16,657 bases of DNA. Origin: an uncultured Oscillospiraceae bacterium. GTDB taxonomy: Bacteria > Bacillota > Clostridia > Oscillospirales > Oscillospiraceae. The position numbers were made by a program, and so were the translations under genes. Under the pieces are notes generated by a model, which made no database searches, had not been told where the DNA came from, and was given only the letters and a program-made list of their open reading frames with translations. The DNA is taken from contig CAKTPR010000049.1 of NCBI GenBank assembly GCA_934591725.1, positions 1 to 16,657 on the forward strand. Reading direction: 5' to 3'. Shown here piece by piece: positions 13,494 to 16,657 of the stretch (within the stretch, counting starts at the first letter, position 1; each line of letters begins with the position of its first letter).

Positions 13494-14705
13494 GTGAAAG
13501 ATCTCAAGCATCTGATCTACTTTGAGAATCTGCTTCAGGAAGCCAATAACGAGCTTGTCCAGAAGGCCAAGGCCAACGGCGAGTACGCGATAGGCTATAC
13601 CTGCTACTTCATGCCTGAAGTTCTTCTCGACCTGCCCGGCTGCTTCTCCGTCAGACTGAGAGCGCCGCGCTGCACTTCCCCTGACATTGCGACCTACTAT
13701 ATGTCCGCGCGTGTCTGCCACTATGCAAGAAGCCTTCTTGAGAGAGCTCTTGAGGGCGGCTTCAACTTCCTCGATGCGCAGATGGCGACCGAGACCTGCA
13801 CCGGCACCTGCCGCTTCCAGGAGCATCTTCAGCAGAAGCACCTTGACTCCGTCAAGGATATGAGAATTATCAACAACGATAATTTCTTCTGCGAATTCTC
13901 CGACGTTCCCTTCAAGAACAATGAGAACGGCTACGTTCACTTCCGTGAGCAGCTGCGCGCCCATGTTCTTCAGCCCCTGCATGACAACCTCGGCATCGAC
14001 GTTTCCGACGAGGCCATCATGAAGACCATCGAGCGCCACAATGAGGTCTGCCGCCTGATAAACGAGATCGGCGACTACCGCAAGCTTGATAACCCCACCA
14101 TCACCGGCTATGAATTTCACGTCATCCAGCTCGTCAGCCAGGTCTGCCCGAAGGATCTTATCCTCCCCTACCTGCGTGAGACCGCCGAAGAGCTCAAGAC
14201 CCGCGAGCCCGACGGCCGCTGGCCGTTTCGCTGCAAGGTCGTGCTTGCCGGCTCCGAGAACGATGACCCCGACTTCACCAAGCTCATCGAGAGCTGCGGT
14301 GCGGAAGTCGTTGCCGACCGTTACTGCTACGGCGCAGTCGAGAGCCGTATCCCCATCGTCGTCAAGGAAGGTCAGGAGCCGCTTGACGCTATCGCCCGCC
14401 ACTATCTCGACACCTCCAACTGCCCGCGCTTCATGCCGCAGGACACCATGCGCGCAAGAAAGCAGCGCATTGCCGACCTCGCCAGAGACTACCATGCCGA
14501 CGGCGTCATCGTCGCTTCCAACAAGTTCTGCGAATACTGGAGCTATGAGCGCGTCATAGACACGGTCGTGCTGCCGCGTGACTTCGGTCTGCCGGTGTGC
14601 TCGATTGAGAAGGAATACATAAATTCCGCCTCCGGCCAGCTGCGTACCCGCTTCCAAGCCTTTGTCGAGAGCATTGAGATCAAGAAGATCCAGGAGGGCA
14701 AGTAA
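13494..14705 (+). CDS. 2-hydroxyacyl-CoA dehydratase / benzoyl-CoA reductase-family subunit (small, HgdB/FldC-like)
   Basis: This 403-residue protein belongs to the family that removes water from 2-hydroxyacyl-CoAs in amino-acid fermentation using a [4Fe-4S] cluster and a ketyl radical mechanism. The best-conserved part is the C-terminal half. It contains VLAGSENDDPDFTKLIESCGAEVVAD, cut here as VLAGSENDDPDF and IESCGAEVVAD (about residues 251-275), then YHADGVIVASNKFCEYWS, IEKEYINSASGQLRTR and a final helix. The N-terminal GYTCYFMPE block and several cysteines (TETCTGTCRF) could supply cluster ligands. The start is GTG 13494 with GGAGGG 6 bases upstream. It is the first gene after a strong promoter, and the large subunit gene follows after a single base. 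Substrate (lactyl-, hydroxyglutaryl-, aryl-lactyl- or other CoA) cannot be read from the sequence. Confidence 0.88.
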   Translation: MKDLKHLIYFENLLQEANNELVQKAKANGEYAIGYTCYFMPEVLLDLPGCFSVRLRAPRCTSPDIATYYMSARVCHYARSLLERALEGGFNFLDAQMATETCTGTCRFQEHLQQKHLDSVKDMRIINNDNFFCEFSDVPFKNNENGYVHFREQLRAHVLQPLHDNLGIDVSDEAIMKTIERHNEVCRLINEIGDYRKLDNPTITGYEFHVIQLVSQVCPKDLILPYLRETAEELKTREPDGRWPFRCKVVLAGSENDDPDFTKLIESCGAEVVADRYCYGAVESRIPIVVKEGQEPLDAIARHYLDTSNCPRFMPQDTMRARKQRIADLARDYHADGVIVASNKFCEYWSYERVIDTVVLPRDFGLPVCSIEKEYINSASGQLRTRFQAFVESIEIKKIQEGK

Positions 14706-14706
14706 G

Positions 14707-16317
14707 ATGGCTAAGAAGAACATTGATTACAAAAAGCTGATGAAGGACTTCTGGTACAGCAAGCCCCACGGTGAGCGCCGTCTGGGAGACATCCGCGAGG
14801 ATAAGACCGGCCTTTACAAGCACAGAGAGTGGCGCGGCGTAAAGGACACGATGTACTACTTCTATAACATCTGGCTGTATAACTACATCCACATGGTCAT
14901 GGACGTTATGAAGTACGGCGGCGTTGTGAACTTTGCAAAGGGCGTATGGCGCTACCGCTGGGTCGGCCAGACCTATCTGCCCGTTCTGCACTGGTTCGAC
15001 CGCGGCATGGAAGGTATGCGCGGCGAGGCTCTGAAGGCCTCCGCATGGCACTACCGCGGCATGGTCAACGCGACCATCGTCCAGTTCATGCGCATGTTCG
15101 TCGCAGACACCAAGCTGCACGGCGGCAAGAAGAACGACGCATACTATCACACCATTGCCCATAACGAGACCGTCTGGGGCGGTATCTTCTACCCTTGGTC
15201 TGATAAGTTCCAGAACGTTCCTCTGGAAATGATCCCCTACTTCGTCACCTGCCACGTCAATTCCCACACCGTCCTTAACTACATCGACGCTGTTCAGTCC
15301 ATCGGTCTGCCCGGCGACCCGTGCCCGATGTGCCAGGCTGAGTCCGGTCTGTTCGTCCTTGACGACGTTCCCGACTATGCGCCTATGGTCATCACCTGCA
15401 ACGAGGCCTGCGACGCTTCCGTCGCTACCTCCGTGCTTCAGGACTGGTTCTTTGACAAGCCCCTCTTCGCTCTGCCCATGCCCATGCTCTTCGATGATCC
15501 TCTGGTCAAGAAGCACTGCATGAACGAGATCGAAGAGTGCTGGAAGTTCATTGAGGATCAGACCGGCGTTCCCTTCAACTGGGAAGTCCTCAAGGAGCGC
15601 ATAGAGTCCCAGAACAAGCTGCAGGAGTTCGAGTGGGAGAAGTGGGACGTTGCCGCTCATACCAACTACTACCCCGTCAACGGCGTTGCTCAGGCGCTCT
15701 ACCGTATCTACCAGAGCCAGTACGGCGATCTGCCCGTGTGGCATCAGGTCGACGCGAAGGTTCGCAAGATCCTCAACAAGTGCGTCGAGAAGAAGATCGA
15801 CTCCTTCCCCAACACCCGCCACAGAGTTATCGCATGGTCCTGCGCACCGCTGTACTACTCCAACTGGTGCACCTGGGCTTATAACTGCTGGGGTCTGAAC
15901 GTCATCATCAATATGGACTCGCTGATGTTCGATATGACCATCCGTACCGATACCTACGAGCACTGCCTCGAAGATATGGCTCAGTACCATATGTGGGCTC
16001 CGATGCGCCGTATGGCCGTCGGCGGCATGAAGCACTTCTTCGAGCTGTGGGAGTACAAAGAGAAGTTCAACTGCGACATGGTCATGATGTACGACCAGCT
16101 CCAGTGCAAGGGCGCACAGGGTCTGCACGGCTTGTTCGAGGATGAGTTCCGCGACAGGAACATTCCCGCGATCTGGATGCCGCACGCTCTGCCCGACAGC
16201 CGCACCGTCTCCAGAATGGAGATCCGCCGCATAATCAACGACTACATGAGCACCGTCATGCACGAAGAGCCGCTCGATCCGTCTCTGCTTGACTTTGACG
16301 ACTCCATGACATGGTAA
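14707..16317 (+). CDS. Divergent, Trp-rich 2-hydroxyacyl-CoA dehydratase-family subunit (large)
   Basis: This 536-residue protein is encoded one base after the small subunit, whose tail carries its AGGAGGG. It should be the partner subunit of a 2-hydroxyacyl-CoA dehydratase. Support comes from the operon position, the cysteine groups CPMCQAESG (about residues 208-216) and ITCNEACDAS, and the C-terminal block MVMMYDQLQCKGAQGLHGLF...IPAIWMPHALPDSRTVSRMEIRRIINDYM, quoted in parts and typical of the family's last domain. It is odd in two ways. It is longer than the usual 400-480 residues, with an N-terminal extension of about 150 residues rich in Trp, Tyr and Met, and it contains 23 tryptophans (over 4 percent). 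Family membership is likely; substrate and mechanism are open. Confidence 0.78.
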   Translation: MAKKNIDYKKLMKDFWYSKPHGERRLGDIREDKTGLYKHREWRGVKDTMYYFYNIWLYNYIHMVMDVMKYGGVVNFAKGVWRYRWVGQTYLPVLHWFDRGMEGMRGEALKASAWHYRGMVNATIVQFMRMFVADTKLHGGKKNDAYYHTIAHNETVWGGIFYPWSDKFQNVPLEMIPYFVTCHVNSHTVLNYIDAVQSIGLPGDPCPMCQAESGLFVLDDVPDYAPMVITCNEACDASVATSVLQDWFFDKPLFALPMPMLFDDPLVKKHCMNEIEECWKFIEDQTGVPFNWEVLKERIESQNKLQEFEWEKWDVAAHTNYYPVNGVAQALYRIYQSQYGDLPVWHQVDAKVRKILNKCVEKKIDSFPNTRHRVIAWSCAPLYYSNWCTWAYNCWGLNVIINMDSLMFDMTIRTDTYEHCLEDMAQYHMWAPMRRMAVGGMKHFFELWEYKEKFNCDMVMMYDQLQCKGAQGLHGLFEDEFRDRNIPAIWMPHALPDSRTVSRMEIRRIINDYMSTVMHEEPLDPSLLDFDDSMTW

Positions 16318-16333
16318 TTAGGAGGAAGAAAAC

Positions 16334-16570
16334 ATGAAAAAATGCAAGTGCAAGGGCGGCTGCAAGCTCGGCAAGCTCTTCGGCAAGCTCATTGGCATTG
16401 CCCTTCTGGCAAATGTTGCGCTGTTCGTCGTGTTCTTCTTTGACCTCGACGGCAAGCTTCTCTTCAACGTCGTAGAGCCGTTCCTCAAGAAGCACTATGA
16501 TAACATGGAGCGCAAGGATATGCTCAAGGCGCCTTACGAGATAGACAAGTTCCCCAAGTACGAGTACTGA
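16334..16570 (+). CDS. Small Cys-rich membrane peptide in the dehydratase operon, function unknown
   Basis: This 78-residue peptide lies between the dehydratase and its activator. It starts MKKCKCKGGCKLGK, so Cys4, Cys6 and Cys10 sit in a very basic N-terminus. One membrane helix follows (about residues 17-38), then a hydrophilic, charged tail rich in Lys, Asp and Tyr. AGGAGG at 16320-16325 and a 16-base gap after the dehydratase gene show that it is a real, co-transcribed gene. The cysteines could bind metal or an iron-sulfur cluster, or the peptide could tether the complex to the membrane. Both are inference. I recognise no family. Confidence 0.75.
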   Translation: MKKCKCKGGCKLGKLFGKLIGIALLANVALFVVFFFDLDGKLLFNVVEPFLKKHYDNMERKDMLKAPYEIDKFPKYEY

Positions 16571-16603
16571 TCTACCACTGGAAATAAACTGGAGGAAAGA
16601 AAA

Positions 16604-16657
16604 ATGAAATATTTCGGCGGCTGCGACGTAGGCTCCACCTACACAAAGGCAGTAATA
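16604..16657 (+). CDS. Activator ATPase of 2-hydroxyacyl-CoA dehydratase (BadF/HgdC family), N-terminal fragment
   Basis: Only 18 codons are in the window; the gene continues beyond base 16657. The N-terminus MKYFGGCDVGSTYTKAVI is the first phosphate-binding motif of the ASKHA ATPases and is typical of HgdC/FldI-type activators. These dimers bind one [4Fe-4S] cluster and use ATP to push a single low-potential electron into the dehydratase. GGAGGA (16591-16596) precedes ATG 16604. It follows the small peptide gene after 33 bases, in the same operon. Its presence is the strongest support that the two large genes upstream form a dehydratase of this class. Confidence 0.85.
   Translation, partial: MKYFGGCDVGSTYTKAVI

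Noticed and set aside
14680..16263. Open frame of over 500 codons opposite the large dehydratase subunit
   Set aside because: Shadow frame: no motif, no ribosome binding site, and it lies fully inside a well-supported gene. The similar frame opposite the small subunit (13488-14723) was rejected for the same reason.
1..16657. Mobile elements, CRISPR arrays, tRNA or rRNA genes
   Set aside because: No transposase or integrase frames, no regularly spaced repeats, and no tRNA- or rRNA-like stretches were seen on either strand.

Overview
The window looks like a stretch of chromosome from a strictly anaerobic, fairly GC-rich Gram-positive bacterium of the Clostridia, most plausibly a gut Oscillospiraceae/Ruminococcaceae-type organism. 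The grounds are strong AGGAGG-type ribosome binding sites, a mannose-family PTS operon with an RpiR regulator, an iron-dependent FucO-type alcohol dehydrogenase, and an oxygen-sensitive 2-hydroxyacyl-CoA dehydratase operon. The genus assignment is inference. No phage, transposase, tRNA, rRNA or CRISPR is visible. Gene order looks native and not recently acquired.

Layout. 1-1545: brnQ, a branched-chain amino acid carrier with its promoter and terminator. 1546-2991: a 370-base leader region (1473-1842) and then fucO. 3020-3065: a very strong bidirectional hairpin that separates fucO from the convergent PTS operon. 3083-8647 (minus strand, read right to left): promoter, EIIB, EIIC, EIID, sugar-isomerase (SIS) protein, EIIA, a membrane-anchored repeat protein, HPr, RpiR regulator. 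8711-9367 (plus): an unrecognised two-TM membrane protein, transcribed divergently from the PTS operon. 9372-9399: shared terminator hairpin. 9412-10221 (minus): a HAD-type phosphatase whose promoter implies a leaderless mRNA. 10389-11999 (plus): enzyme I (ptsI), divergent from the phosphatase, with a classic terminator. 12134-13300 (plus): AlaX, a free-standing alanyl-tRNA editing protein. 13395-16657 (plus): a strong promoter and the start of a 2-hydroxyacyl-CoA dehydratase operon (small subunit, unusual Trp-rich large subunit, 78-aa Cys-rich membrane peptide, and the first 18 codons of the BadF/HgdC-type activator ATPase). The last gene runs off the window.

How the genes work together. The window holds every component of a phosphotransferase system: EI, HPr and EIIA/B/C/D. 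Phosphate would pass PEP -> EI His185 -> HPr His15 -> EIIA His9 -> EIIB His12 -> sugar entering through EIIC/EIID. The SIS protein and the HAD phosphatase could act on the incoming sugar phosphate, and RpiR probably senses it. The HPr keeps His15 but lacks the regulatory serine. At the right end, the activator would deliver ATP-driven low-potential electrons to the dehydratase, which removes water from a 2-hydroxyacyl-CoA. This is typical of amino-acid fermentation, and fits loosely with an amino-acid carrier (BrnQ) at the other end. The points most worth a second look are the dehydratase operon with its Trp-rich subunit and inserted membrane peptide, the PTS operon with its own HPr and membrane repeat protein, and the leaderless phosphatase mRNA.
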